This document shows positions 8,612 to 17,331 of a stretch of 64,000 nucleotides of DNA, piece after piece (position 1 is the stretch's first letter; each line of letters begins with the position of its first letter). The stretch comes from Pseudomonadota bacterium (GTDB lineage Bacteria; Bdellovibrionota; Bacteriovoracia; Bacteriovoracales; Bacteriovoracaceae), in the NCBI GenBank assembly GCA_027487685.1, contig JAIYDC010000133.1:1-64000 (forward strand), read 5' to 3'. The position numbers were made by a program, and so were the translations under genes. Below the pieces are notes generated by a model, which was not told the DNA's origin, made no database searches, and saw nothing but the letters and a program-made list of their open reading frames with translations.

Positions 8612-9426
8612 TGACCAAGCCCCGCCGCCTATACATATTCACTGGCAAAGGTGGCGTGGGTAAAACAACACTGGCCAAGGCCTTCACCCGTTGTTTACTT
8701 GAGCACGATCTCCAAGCGGCTTATGTCACCTTACAGAATCAATCCCTTGGTGAACGGAATACCGGCACAAAGGATTCTAAGGTTGACGGTATTCGCGAGA
8801 TTTCACTTGATCTCGAAGATGCTGCTCGCGGATACATCGAGAAAAAGCTCGGCTCAAAGCTCATTGCATCCTGGATCGTTAAAACCCCCTTCTTTCGCGC
8901 TCTGGTCAACATGATGCCTGGCTTTAGTTACTTGATCTTTTTGGGGAAAATGCTTCAGTTAGGAGCTGACGACCCACGCCTTATTTTAGTTCTGGATGCA
9001 CCGGCCTCTGGACACGCCTTAACCATGATTGAAAGTACAACCAACTTCCAACAGATCTTCGAGAGTGGTGCGATTTTTGATGATACGATGAAGATGCTGA
9101 GTCGACTGAATGACCCAGAGTATACCAAAATCCATGTCGTGAGCTTGCCAAGCTTGATGTCCTGGCAGGAGGCGCAGGAACTTAGGGCCGGGCTGATCCA
9201 ACGGACACCGGTTACAGTAGATATCACCGTCAATAATTGCCTTTATCCCCTGCTCGAAGAGAATCTGGATGAACTTCCAGCGGGCCTGCGGGAGAAGGCC
9301 TTGTACGAGCGCCAGCTCGTTTCAGAACACCGAGATCAGATGCGTTGCGTTCTTCCTCACTCGCTCGCTCGGGATACTGCGTTGGTACAGGCGGATTTAC
9401 TTGGGTCCCTCCCTAATCTCATATAG
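8611..9426 (+). CDS. ArsA/GET3-family ATPase, degenerate partner A
   Basis: A 271-residue P-loop ATPase of the SIMIBI class. It carries the deviant Walker A with signature lysine, FTGKGGVGKTT (residues 10-20), and the family's VVSLPSLMSWQEAQEL segment, seen here as IHVVSLPSLMSWQEAQEL. The switch I segment that normally reads DPA is replaced by VTLQNQSLGE, so the hydrolytic centre looks incomplete. The next gene has the reverse situation, suggesting an obligate pair. In this family ATP-driven dimers transport oxyanions, insert tail-anchored proteins or act in cell-surface processes; arsenic resistance is unlikely as no arsB or arsR is near. The ATG overlaps the TAA of the barrel gene by one base. 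Confidence 0.82.
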   Translation: MTKPRRLYIFTGKGGVGKTTLAKAFTRCLLEHDLQAAYVTLQNQSLGERNTGTKDSKVDGIREISLDLEDAARGYIEKKLGSKLIASWIVKTPFFRALVNMMPGFSYLIFLGKMLQLGADDPRLILVLDAPASGHALTMIESTTNFQQIFESGAIFDDTMKMLSRLNDPEYTKIHVVSLPSLMSWQEAQELRAGLIQRTPVTVDITVNNCLYPLLEENLDELPAGLREKALYERQLVSEHRDQMRCVLPHSLARDTALVQADLLGSLPNLI

Positions 9427-9454
9427 AATGAGAGGACTTTAAAAGGATCCCGAA

Positions 9455-10501
9455 GTGACACTTACCAGTAAATCATTCGAGATTTTCTGTGGCACCGGTG
9501 GAGTCGGTAAGACGACTCTCGCTACCGCTCGGGGAATTGCACTCGCAAAGGCGGGGAAGCGAGTCCTACTCATAACCATCGATCCGGCCCGTCGGCTCAA
9601 AGATCTCTTGGGCCTCTCCGGAGACCAGGTTGGAGAAGTGGTACCGGTTGAAGTTATAGGAGTGAAACTCCACGCTCTTCTCATGTCTCCAGAGAAGACC
9701 ATCCTCCGCATGTCGCAAAAGTATCAGAAACCGGATCTCGCCACTAATAGGATTGTGCAGATCCTCTCCCGGCCCTACGGAGGAATGAATGAGATTTTGT
9801 CTCTGGTAGAGGTGCAGATGCAGTTTGAGACCGGCTCCTATGACGTCGTGGTCCTGGATACTCCACCAGGAGCACACTTCCTGGACTTCCTCGAGAGCTT
9901 GAGTAAAATTCGCTCATTCTTCGATCAGAATTTCATGGAGATTTTTAGCTATCTCGGGCAAAAAACCGCCCAGGCCGGCAAGAAAGTCTTTGGCCGTGGA
10001 ATTATCAATCGCTTCATCTCGGGTGGTGTCCGAAAACTCCTGAGCTATCTTGAGGCAGTCACTGGTGGCCAGTTCATCGACGACTTTATCCAAGCTGTTC
10101 AGATCATCTACCAGTCCAAGGACGCATTTATGAAGGGCCTCTCCCTTCAGGATCGGTTGAAATCCCCTCGTGAGTGCAACTGGTTTCTCGTGACCTCTGT
10201 GGAGCAAGGTAAGGCCTCGGAGGCGATTGAACTTCGCTCCCATGCTGGCCATTTCATCCACCAGGATCACTTCCTCGTGCTCAACAAGTGCCTTGCAAAA
10301 GACCTTGAGACCTGGACACCGACCGACTTAAAAATGAAGGCCGTGAAAAAATCGTTAACGGACAATGAGCAAGATCTAAAAGGACTTCTCCGTAACGTAT
10401 TTCCCATGGTCCTCGAGTTCCCAGAGGTTATCAGTTTATCGCCGATCGAACACCTAAAACACCTAACGGAAAAATGGAATTCCTATGCCTCACAAAGTTA
10501 A
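9455..10501 (+). CDS. ArsA/GET3-family ATPase, partner B
   Basis: A 348-residue paralogue of the preceding gene. Start GTG at 9455, preceded by AAGGA. The P-loop reads CGTGGVGKTT (residues 11-20): the signature lysine of the KGGVGK motif is Thr here, while switch I (LLITIDPARRLKDLLGL) and the Walker B-like VVLDTPPGAHFLDFL are intact. That is complementary to partner A, which has the lysine but not the DPA motif. Adjacent tandem genes and complementary losses suggest a heterodimer with one or two composite ATP sites. The stop overlaps the start of the gshA-type gene by 17 bases. Function in the cell is not known. Confidence 0.85.
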   Translation: MTLTSKSFEIFCGTGGVGKTTLATARGIALAKAGKRVLLITIDPARRLKDLLGLSGDQVGEVVPVEVIGVKLHALLMSPEKTILRMSQKYQKPDLATNRIVQILSRPYGGMNEILSLVEVQMQFETGSYDVVVLDTPPGAHFLDFLESLSKIRSFFDQNFMEIFSYLGQKTAQAGKKVFGRGIINRFISGGVRKLLSYLEAVTGGQFIDDFIQAVQIIYQSKDAFMKGLSLQDRLKSPRECNWFLVTSVEQGKASEAIELRSHAGHFIHQDHFLVLNKCLAKDLETWTPTDLKMKAVKKSLTDNEQDLKGLLRNVFPMVLEFPEVISLSPIEHLKHLTEKWNSYASQS

Positions 10502-11720
10502 TACGAAGGCCGAGCTCGAACAGTTTATTTGCAAAAGTTGGAATCTGGTCAACGATTGGATCGACGGCGAGCAAAGGGGCCTACCACAACCCCTTACTTC
10601 CAGCGTTGACGTCCGCGAGAGCCGGACGAAGTACGCCCCTGTGGATCATAATATGTATCCCGCCGGCTTCAATAATCTCTGCAGTAAAGATCTCCTGAAC
10701 TGCTCGGATCATTTCCGGAGATGCTTCGATTCTATAAAACCCGGTCTTCGCCGTGTTGGCCTTCTCCCTGAGTCCCATACAAAGAACAAGTACTACCTCG
10801 ATCATTTGTATAAACTTAAGTCAACAATTGAGATGGCCGAGGCGGAAGTCATTTTGTTCTCCCCCGATCCTAACCTCTTCCTTGAGAGTGGTGGGAACCT
10901 GGTTGAACTCGAATCCTTCTCGGGACATCGCCTTGAAATTCATCGAGCACAAGTTCAGGACGCACAGTTTATCGCCATGGATCCAGCGATCCGCTTCGAT
11001 TTTGAGGCCATCCTTTTGAACAACGATCAGTCCGTACCTCTCGAGGTGAATTGGCGGACAATTTCGACACCGGTGCTACCGTCACCCTACGCCGGCTGGT
11101 TTAAGCGCCAGAAGATCCACCACTTCAAACATTACCAAGAAACCGCGAACCGATTCTGTCATCAATTTGAGATTAACCCTGATTTGATTCAGGCCCAGTT
11201 CTCGTCCGTCGATAACGTCGACTTCAATACCAAAGAGGGCCTCGATGAAATCGCCGCCGAGGTGGATCGTGTTCTGGCAACTCTACCGGCCGGGGCGTCG
11301 GTATTTGTAAAGGCCTCTCAGGGAACCTACGGAATGGGGATCTCAGTTGTCGCGAGTGGGGACGAGATTCGCTCCATGAACCGAAAAGTTCGAAACAAAA
11401 TGGACGTTGGAAAAAATAACCTCAAGTTCACCTCTGTCCTGATCCAGGAGGGTGTTGAGACGATGGTGAAATATGACGACGCGCCGGCAGAGGTGACGAT
11501 CTATCTCGTCAACGGGAAGAGTTCTGGTGGTTTCATGCGCACAAACCCACTCAAGGGAACTCAGGCAAACCTGAACGCCCAAGGGATGATTTACCAGAAG
11601 CTGTGCCTCTCTGACGTGAAACAGGACTGTGACCACACTATTAAAGAAGCAGTATATTCGGTGATCGCCCGACTTTCGGTCCTCGCCGCCGCATATGAAA
11701 TGAAAGAGCTAACGGAGTAA
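10485..11720 (+). CDS. gshA: Glutamate-cysteine ligase, GshA family (PF08886 type)
   Basis: Makes gamma-glutamylcysteine, the first step of glutathione synthesis. The 411-residue protein is typical of the proteobacterial GshA family found in Acidithiobacillus and relatives rather than E. coli GshA. Recognisable segments are YAPVDHNMYPAGFNNL near residue 50, the SHTKNKYYL basic patch, VEVNWRT-like PLEVNWRTI, and the ATP-binding VFVKASQGTYGMGI near residue 270. It starts inside the 3' end of the ArsA-B gene and is followed after two bases by a cystathionine-type PLP enzyme, which together suggest a thiol-metabolism unit. A glutathione synthetase gene is not visible here. A GST lies at 44503. 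Confidence 0.9.
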   Translation: MPHKVNTKAELEQFICKSWNLVNDWIDGEQRGLPQPLTSSVDVRESRTKYAPVDHNMYPAGFNNLCSKDLLNCSDHFRRCFDSIKPGLRRVGLLPESHTKNKYYLDHLYKLKSTIEMAEAEVILFSPDPNLFLESGGNLVELESFSGHRLEIHRAQVQDAQFIAMDPAIRFDFEAILLNNDQSVPLEVNWRTISTPVLPSPYAGWFKRQKIHHFKHYQETANRFCHQFEINPDLIQAQFSSVDNVDFNTKEGLDEIAAEVDRVLATLPAGASVFVKASQGTYGMGISVVASGDEIRSMNRKVRNKMDVGKNNLKFTSVLIQEGVETMVKYDDAPAEVTIYLVNGKSSGGFMRTNPLKGTQANLNAQGMIYQKLCLSDVKQDCDHTIKEAVYSVIARLSVLAAAYEMKELTE

Positions 11721-11722
11721 AA

Positions 11723-12874
11723 ATGAAAGAAATGAAGTTTGAGACAAAAGTAATCCACGTCGGTGGCGAGCCAGATCCGGTAACCGGCGCGATCATGCCA
11801 CCCATTTTCCAGACCTCTACCTACGTCCAGTCATCGCCGGGCGCGCACAAGGGCTACGAGTACACACGCTCGCACAATCCGACACGCACCAGACTTCAGG
11901 AGTGTCTTGCAGCAACTGAGAACGCCAAGCACTGCTTTGTGACAGCTTCGGGCCTCGCGGCTTCGACTCTGATTATGCATATGCTGCCTAAGGGATCGAA
12001 GATCCTCTGTGGTGATGACGTTTACGGAGGAACCTACCGCCTCTTCTCGAAGGTCTTTCCGGATATCCACCATTTCAAGTTTGTCGATACGACGAACGTC
12101 AAGACCTTTGAAGCAGAGATCGCGGAGTTCAAACCAACTTTGGTGTGGCTTGAGACACCGACGAATCCACTTTTAAAAATCTCTGATATCGCGGCAATCT
12201 CTGGTTTGGCGAAAAAGCACGGAGCACTGACCGTTGTGGACAATACCTTCATGAGCCCGTACTTCCAAAATCCACTGGACCAGGGAGCGGATATCGTTCT
12301 CCATTCGATGACCAAGTTCATCAACGGCCACTCCGACGTGGTCGGTGGTGCCCTGATGTTTAACTCCGATGAGATCAGAGATAAGATTTTCTTTTATCAG
12401 AATGCTATTGGCCCTTGCCAGTCACCATTCGACTCCTGGCTAGTCCTCCGGGGCCTCAAGACTCTGGCAGTTCGAATGAAGCAGCATGAACAGAACGCGA
12501 TCAAGATTGCGGCCTACCTCGAACGCCACCCCAAGGTTGAACGAGTTGTTTACCCAGGACTAAAATCCCACCCTCAGCACGAGTTGGCCAAGAAGCAGAT
12601 GAAAGGGTTTGGAGGGATGATCACGTTTTTCCTCAAAGGCGGAATCGTCGAGTCCCGTCGCTTCTTAGAGAATGTGAAACTCTTCGCCCTAGCGGAAAGC
12701 CTCGGAGGCGTTGAAAGTCTGGTGGATCATCCTGCAATCATGACCCACGCCTCAATCCCGAAAGAGGTTCGAGAAGGACTTGGGATTTATGATAACTTAA
12801 TCCGGCTTTCTGTAGGCATCGAGGATGGCGATGATCTGATCAACGACCTCGAGATCGCTTTCGCTAAAGCGTAG
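11723..12874 (+). CDS. Cystathionine gamma-synthase/gamma-lyase family PLP enzyme
   Basis: Cys/Met metabolism PLP-dependent enzyme, 383 residues, the normal length. Family markers: YEYTRSHNPTR near residue 48, ASGLAA (PLP phosphate binding) near residue 77, YGGTYRLF, ETPTNPLLK, the VVDNTF aspartate that contacts the PLP ring, and the Schiff-base lysine in HSMTKFINGHSDVVGG near residue 200. The C-terminal SLGGVESL and HPAIMTHA are typical. Lyase (cystathionine to cysteine) and synthase cannot be separated by eye; its place right behind gshA suggests cysteine supply for glutathione. It ends convergently, overlapping the next gene by 11 bases. Confidence 0.9.
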   Translation: MKEMKFETKVIHVGGEPDPVTGAIMPPIFQTSTYVQSSPGAHKGYEYTRSHNPTRTRLQECLAATENAKHCFVTASGLAASTLIMHMLPKGSKILCGDDVYGGTYRLFSKVFPDIHHFKFVDTTNVKTFEAEIAEFKPTLVWLETPTNPLLKISDIAAISGLAKKHGALTVVDNTFMSPYFQNPLDQGADIVLHSMTKFINGHSDVVGGALMFNSDEIRDKIFFYQNAIGPCQSPFDSWLVLRGLKTLAVRMKQHEQNAIKIAAYLERHPKVERVVYPGLKSHPQHELAKKQMKGFGGMITFFLKGGIVESRRFLENVKLFALAESLGGVESLVDHPAIMTHASIPKEVREGLGIYDNLIRLSVGIEDGDDLINDLEIAFAKA

Positions 12875-13514
12875 TAACAGACTTTGGAGGTCCGGAGTGC
12901 ATGGGTTCTACCTGCGCCTCCGGGTTCTCTTTCTTGACTTCTATCTCTTGCTTCGGGAGGCCCCCCGGTATCGGAGATCCCTCTATGCGTTCAATAAAGA
13001 TATCTGGAACTTCAGTGTACCGACTAAAGATTACAGACTCATTAAGGTATCTCTTTAAGAGCAAGTAAGTGCAATATGTCTTGCCGTGATCGGATCCTAG
13101 ATTATCCCGATCACCCTCAGCAAAGATAAGACCATCATCTTGAATCACATCCATGAGGACGTAGAACTGGGAGCAGAAGTCAGAGGTATCCCGTGTCTTA
13201 TCGGCGTTCTGGCAGCTCACTTCTTTCTTCGCCACGTCTACGCCGGTGGCGGAGGTCACTTTGATATGCACCGGCTCCCGGCAGACGTCGACGAACCATT
13301 CTCGAGGAAGATACTTTCGGTGTGTCACATGGATGAGGCAATTTTTTTTGTTAATCACAAACTCTTGCTTCAGAAGTCCGAAGAGTGGACCTCGCTGAAT
13401 CATCTTCATCTTGTACGATGAATCTACACAGCTCTTCGAGCTGAAGCGGGCCTCTAGAGCGTAGGCATTCGAAAGTGAGAAGAGCAGTACGAAACTATAC
13501 TTTATGAATGCCAT
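12864..13514 (-). CDS. Secreted Cys-containing protein of unknown function
   Basis: A 216-residue exported protein. The first 19 residues (MAFIKYSFVLLFSLSNAYA) form a signal peptide ending in an AYA cleavage site. The mature part carries about seven cysteines (for example SKSCVD, INKKNCLI, DVCREP, VSCQNA, DFCSQF, TYCTYL), which suggests periplasmic disulfides, and a Pro/Glu-rich tail. No family recognised. Its first 20 bases overlap the end of the upstream pseudophosphatase gene, so the two are likely co-transcribed. Confidence 0.7.
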   Translation of the reverse strand: MAFIKYSFVLLFSLSNAYALEARFSSKSCVDSSYKMKMIQRGPLFGLLKQEFVINKKNCLIHVTHRKYLPREWFVDVCREPVHIKVTSATGVDVAKKEVSCQNADKTRDTSDFCSQFYVLMDVIQDDGLIFAEGDRDNLGSDHGKTYCTYLLLKRYLNESVIFSRYTEVPDIFIERIEGSPIPGGLPKQEIEVKKENPEAQVEPMHSGPPKSVTTL

Positions 13515-14622
13515 GTCTGGTAACCTCCATCAGCGCGACGGTCGCGTCTCGTTTTAAAAATCCGGCGCCACTGGTTTCCTTGAGCGCGATGAAAAGTTCG
13601 GCCAGAATCTCGGTCGCAGGCAAGTGCATGTGACCTTCGATAACAGTGGCAAGCACTTTCCCCGGGTAAGCTTCCTTCCAATTAAAAAGGAATCCTGAAG
13701 AGAAAACAATGACTTTCTCAGCCTTTTCGAGCCGAAACGACTGCCCCCGAACCGGCCTCACCGGCCCCTTAGGAAAACTAAGGAGCTCGGCCTTACTGTC
13801 CGTTAAGAAAGTCAGAGTTTGAGAAGCGAGGTCGATTTCGGTAAGAAGGAGATCGACCTCGGCGCGTGTTTTCCGCGTACTATTAATAGTCTCGGCTTCG
13901 GCGCGAAAATCTACCAGAAATTTCCCCGGGTCAAAACCTCGCTCTTTGTGCTGAGCAAGGACTCCAATGACTGCGCTCGAAATGAGATAGGACTGGCTTG
14001 AGAGCAGAATCTGATACACTTTGGTTGAGGTTTGAATCAGATCGTAGAGCTCGCCGCCGCCACCATTGCCGGCAGCGTACCGATTCTGGAACTGGATTCC
14101 ACGGATCTCCTCTGTTCGCCGGGGAACAAGGGCCGCATGCAGGTGTTTTGCACGGTGCATCTCCTCCTCCGCGTTCTGCAGCACCTGGTCCAACTCAAGG
14201 CTAAGCTGCGCCATGTGCTTCTGTAGCTTGCGCTGGTCCTCAAGAAGGCCCCAAAGAAACTGGAGCTGGTTCGACAGGATAGTCCAGTTCAAGGGCGGCA
14301 TCGGCAGCCCATGGCCACCAATAATTTTAGAGAGGAGTGGAGCCTCGGCTTCAACCCATAGTCGGGCCTCTTCGTCCGTCGCATCGTAAAAGAAGATGGC
14401 ACCAAGGAAGGTATTTAAAACAGCGCGAAAGGCGTCAAGTTTATCACGCTTGACCATGAGGGTGCGCGCGTCGATCAGGAGTACGTCGGTCCGCCGAGTG
14501 AGTCCAAGACCAGAGAAGGCAGCGGCGTCTAGAATCGTGAGTTCTTCGAAGAAATCGTAGAAGGCAAAGTCTTTGGATTCCAGGGCTGGTCTGACAAAGT
14601 TCCGTTCGTCCAGGATGATCAT
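13495..14622 (-). CDS. Degenerate SpoIIE/RsbU-like PP2C phosphatase with N-terminal receiver-like domain
   Basis: A 375-residue cytoplasmic protein. Residues 1-110 have the alternating pattern of a receiver-like domain (DVLLIDARTLM near 46-55) without a clear phosphorylation site. Residues 128-165 form a coiled coil ending in KHLHAALVPRRTEEIRGIQF, the usual entry to an RsbU/SpoIIE phosphatase domain. The metal-binding GGDFYD is GGGELYD (188-194), and the expected GDVxGHG region is SSQSYLISS (208-216), so the catalytic aspartates are missing. It is probably a binding or regulatory pseudophosphatase. The next gene on the other strand encodes an HD-GYP protein. Confidence 0.65.
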   Translation of the reverse strand: MIILDERNFVRPALESKDFAFYDFFEELTILDAAAFSGLGLTRRTDVLLIDARTLMVKRDKLDAFRAVLNTFLGAIFFYDATDEEARLWVEAEAPLLSKIIGGHGLPMPPLNWTILSNQLQFLWGLLEDQRKLQKHMAQLSLELDQVLQNAEEEMHRAKHLHAALVPRRTEEIRGIQFQNRYAAGNGGGGELYDLIQTSTKVYQILLSSQSYLISSAVIGVLAQHKERGFDPGKFLVDFRAEAETINSTRKTRAEVDLLLTEIDLASQTLTFLTDSKAELLSFPKGPVRPVRGQSFRLEKAEKVIVFSSGFLFNWKEAYPGKVLATVIEGHMHLPATEILAELFIALKETSGAGFLKRDATVALMEVTRHGIHKV

Positions 14623-14783
14623 TTTTCAAGGCCCTCTTGTCGATAAAAACCCGTAGTTACTGAGGCTTAGATGCGGTCGTGAGATATATCATATTTTACC
14701 GTTTATTTTTCCGCAAAACAACCGAAGAGAAACCATCAGGTGACGAGGATCACCGGAAGAGTCTTAGCGTTTGCTGGAGAAGC

Positions 14784-15506
14784 ATGAAAAGAAACAACGT
14801 CTTCGAGCTACCATCACTGAGTACGGCGCTGTCCCTTCTGGGTATGGCATCGCAGGTGGAAAGCCTCAAGGCCGATAACAAAAAAATCAGCGAACAGGCC
14901 GCCCGGACCATCCTTAAGGCCCTCGATGCGAAAGATAATTATACTTTTGCTCATAGCATGCGTGTCGCTTATTTCTCAATCGTAACAGGATCTCAAGCGG
15001 GCCTCAATCCGGATCAGATGTACGAGCTCGAAATCTCGGCCATCTTCCATGACATCGGAAAGATCGGAACACCCGACGCAGTGTTGAATAAACCCTCTCG
15101 CCTGACCGAGGACGAGTTTCTTGTCATGAAGAAGCATCCAGAAAATTCCTTCGAGATTCTCAAGGACTTTCCTTACTTCGAAAAGATAGCAGTTAATGCC
15201 CAACTCCATCACGAGCGCTTTGACGGGAAGGGCTATCCTCTAGGCCTTAAGGGTGAAGAGATTCCTCTTGCTGCCAGAATAATACTGATCGCAGATACAT
15301 TCGATGCCATGACATCAACTCGCCCATACCGGAAGGGACTGCCCTACGAGGTCGCATTCGACGAACTCAACCAATTTTCGGGATCCCAGTTCGATCCTGC
15401 TCTCGTACGGCTATTTATCGAGGGGATGCATCAGGAAGCCAAGAAAGGTGAAGAACAGTTCTACATCCCGCTTCTAGATCGCCGTTTTAATAAGAACGCA
15501 GCTTAG
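14784..15506 (+). CDS. HD-GYP domain phosphodiesterase
   Basis: A 240-residue protein consisting of an HD-GYP domain, expected to hydrolyse cyclic di-GMP (or a related dinucleotide). Residues visible: HSMRVAYFS, the HD motif IFHDIGKIGTPD, HHERFDGKGYP (which carries the GYP), IPLAARIILIADTFDAMTS and TRPYRKGL. All metal-ligand positions look intact. I chose the ATG at 14784 because GGAGA sits just upstream; an earlier in-frame start at 14679 would add 35 residues with no recognisable content. The domain is stand-alone with a short N-terminal helix and no sensory domain. It sits divergently from the pseudophosphatase gene, suggesting a signalling neighbourhood. Confidence 0.9.
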   Translation: MKRNNVFELPSLSTALSLLGMASQVESLKADNKKISEQAARTILKALDAKDNYTFAHSMRVAYFSIVTGSQAGLNPDQMYELEISAIFHDIGKIGTPDAVLNKPSRLTEDEFLVMKKHPENSFEILKDFPYFEKIAVNAQLHHERFDGKGYPLGLKGEEIPLAARIILIADTFDAMTSTRPYRKGLPYEVAFDELNQFSGSQFDPALVRLFIEGMHQEAKKGEEQFYIPLLDRRFNKNAA

Positions 15507-15509
15507 ACA

Positions 15510-16577
15510 TCAATCGCAAAATTCGGTCTTAGAACTGGATGATACCATCCGATTCTGCATGTTCTCGCAGCCCTTCAACGTCTCGTAGACACTCTGGGGA
15601 TAACATTCTATTTTCTTACCCAGATACTTCAGAGAGGAGTGATTATGCTCACAGGTCCTGAAGCTTGGGGCATCGACACAGGCCCAGTGTTTGCCTTGGC
15701 AGTTGTAAACAAGCCCACGTCCACGATACTCATAATCTGGAGGAGCGACATATTCTTTTTTCTGCTCAACTGGCTTACTTCCCTTCGCTTGTTTCTCGAG
15801 GTCTTGAAGGATCTGATCGGTGATCGTTTCACCACCGGCCGTGGTGGGCTCGGTGCCGTCGACACTATCCGTGGTAGTCGGTGTATTGTCCGACGTTGGT
15901 TCAGAGGTCGGAACGTCGGTGACGGGAGTTTCAGTCTGACTAGGTTCAGTAGTTGGAGTAGAGACTGTAGGTGATTCTGTTGCCGGTGCTTCTGTGGTTG
16001 GCGCCGTGGTCGTCGGTGATTCCGTTGCCGCTTCTTCTGTCTTTGGAGGATCGGTCACCGCAGGGCCAGGCTCAGCGGGAAGCTCAGTTGACGTCACTTC
16101 CACGAGTGAGTCATCGTTTGTTTCTTTCGTTCCTTCAGTCGTCGGTGTTTCAGTCACAGGAGTTTCTGTAACCGGATCGACTTTCTTGTCTTCTACCACC
16201 GCCACGTTCTTCTTGGGCCGCTTTTTAAGCGTTGTCACGGGCACTTCAGGTGACTCAGCATCAGGGGGGAATATTTCGTCGGAAAGAAGGATCACCACGA
16301 CACCGACCCCAATACTTATCTGCAGGATACGACTAATCTTCTTCTTTTTCTCAAAGCCCTCGTCCCCCTCTTTAAGCTTGCGAAGATTAGTGATGGAGGT
16401 AAGAGAAGATTTTAGGCGATCTTTAAGGGATAACTTCTCGTGCTCTTCCGTGCCACCATCACCCACGGAGACGTTGGTCGCCTCCGTCTCATCAGGAGAA
16501 TCGGAGGTCTCGTCGATCTCTTGGGACTCGTCGTCATCTGCCTTGGGCTTCTTCCCGAAGGGCAGCTTCGACTTCAA
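15510..16577 (-). CDS. Single-pass membrane protein with long Thr/Pro/Glu-rich linker and Cys-rich C-terminus
   Basis: About 355 residues from a TTG at 16577. Layout: an acidic, charged N-terminus (cytoplasmic), a transmembrane helix at about 85-103 (ILQISIGVGVVVILLSDEIF), a low-complexity stretch of about 140 residues rich in T, P, E and S (repeats such as TETPVTETP), and a C-terminal 80-residue domain with six cysteines (YNCQGKHWACVD, RTCEHNH, KIECYP, KGCENM, EFCD). The linker would hold the Cys-rich domain away from the inner membrane. A strong Shine-Dalgarno (AGGAGGGG, 16603-16610) lies 25 bases upstream of the TTG but just in front of an in-frame ATC at 16601, so the true start is uncertain. 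No known family. Confidence 0.65.
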   Translation of the reverse strand: MKSKLPFGKKPKADDDESQEIDETSDSPDETEATNVSVGDGGTEEHEKLSLKDRLKSSLTSITNLRKLKEGDEGFEKKKKISRILQISIGVGVVVILLSDEIFPPDAESPEVPVTTLKKRPKKNVAVVEDKKVDPVTETPVTETPTTEGTKETNDDSLVEVTSTELPAEPGPAVTDPPKTEEAATESPTTTAPTTEAPATESPTVSTPTTEPSQTETPVTDVPTSEPTSDNTPTTTDSVDGTEPTTAGGETITDQILQDLEKQAKGSKPVEQKKEYVAPPDYEYRGRGLVYNCQGKHWACVDAPSFRTCEHNHSSLKYLGKKIECYPQSVYETLKGCENMQNRMVSSSSKTEFCD

Positions 16578-16713
16578 GTCATTAAGTAGTTTGTCGAGGA
16601 TAACCCCTCCTGTGAATTGGGTCTTGTCCTAAGCCTTAGTTATCCAGTATTCTCATTATAAATGGGCCTGTGTTATTTGCAATAAAATCCCACCGGACAT
16701 CAAGGACTTATCC

Positions 16714-17331
16714 GTGACGACGAACCGAGACGAAGGTGTCATCAAGTTTAAACTGACACTAAAACGTGCGCCCGCGCCGGAAATGAATCAAGTCATTGCC
16801 CTTGAAAAATGGCGGGCCCTGTTTTTTAAGCTAGGTCTCATCGGAGAATACCCTATCGACAAGATCGGCTATGGAAACCTCTCCTCGCGTCTTGGGGCGA
16901 AGACCTTCATTATTACCGGTAGCCAGACGGGACACCTCGCCCATCTCCAGGCCCATCACTATACCCGGGTGATCGACTGCGACTTGAAAAAGGGGTCTGT
17001 GACGGCCGAAGGCTTGATTCCACCGTCGAGTGAATCTCTCACCCATTACGGTATCTACCGGGATAATCCGGCCGTGAGCTACGTTTTTCATGTTCACCAT
17101 CAAAAACTCTGGGACCTTCTCTGTGCCGGGCCTTACGACTTTATAGATGAAGACATCGCCTATGGTACGGAGGAAATGGCGGAGGCAGCAGCGAGACTAC
17201 TCGTAGGGAAGACCTCAGGTATCTTCGTCATGAAGGGCCACGACGACGGCATTGTTTCCTATGGCGCCACCGCTGAAGATGCTGGCCGCGTTATCTTAGA
17301 CCTCTACCGGAAACTCGCATCCAGGCAGTAG
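16714..17331 (+). CDS. Class II aldolase/adducin-family protein
   Basis: A 205-residue protein of the AraD/FucA fold. It starts at GTG 16714, preceded by AAGGA. The family pattern is clear: IGYGNLSSRLG near residue 48, FIITGSQTG, a PPSSES substrate loop, the zinc ligands of HVHHQKLW near residue 130, and MKGHDDGIVSYGATAEDAG near residue 177. The first zinc histidine pair and the third histidine are present, so it may be an active sugar-phosphate aldolase, epimerase or dehydratase; the substrate cannot be told. Its 3' end overlaps the convergent ATP-grasp gene by 36 bases. Confidence 0.8.
   Translation: MTTNRDEGVIKFKLTLKRAPAPEMNQVIALEKWRALFFKLGLIGEYPIDKIGYGNLSSRLGAKTFIITGSQTGHLAHLQAHHYTRVIDCDLKKGSVTAEGLIPPSSESLTHYGIYRDNPAVSYVFHVHHQKLWDLLCAGPYDFIDEDIAYGTEEMAEAAARLLVGKTSGIFVMKGHDDGIVSYGATAEDAGRVILDLYRKLASRQ

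Noticed and set aside
8611-10501. Arsenical resistance operon
   Set aside because: Although the ATPases resemble ArsA, there is no arsB, arsC or arsR homologue around, and the motif changes differ from ArsA.
15994-16632. Plus-strand Ser/Val/Thr-rich open frame (212 codons)
   Set aside because: It is the antisense of the Thr/Pro/Glu-rich linker gene at 15510-16577; the low-complexity codons keep the opposite strand open.
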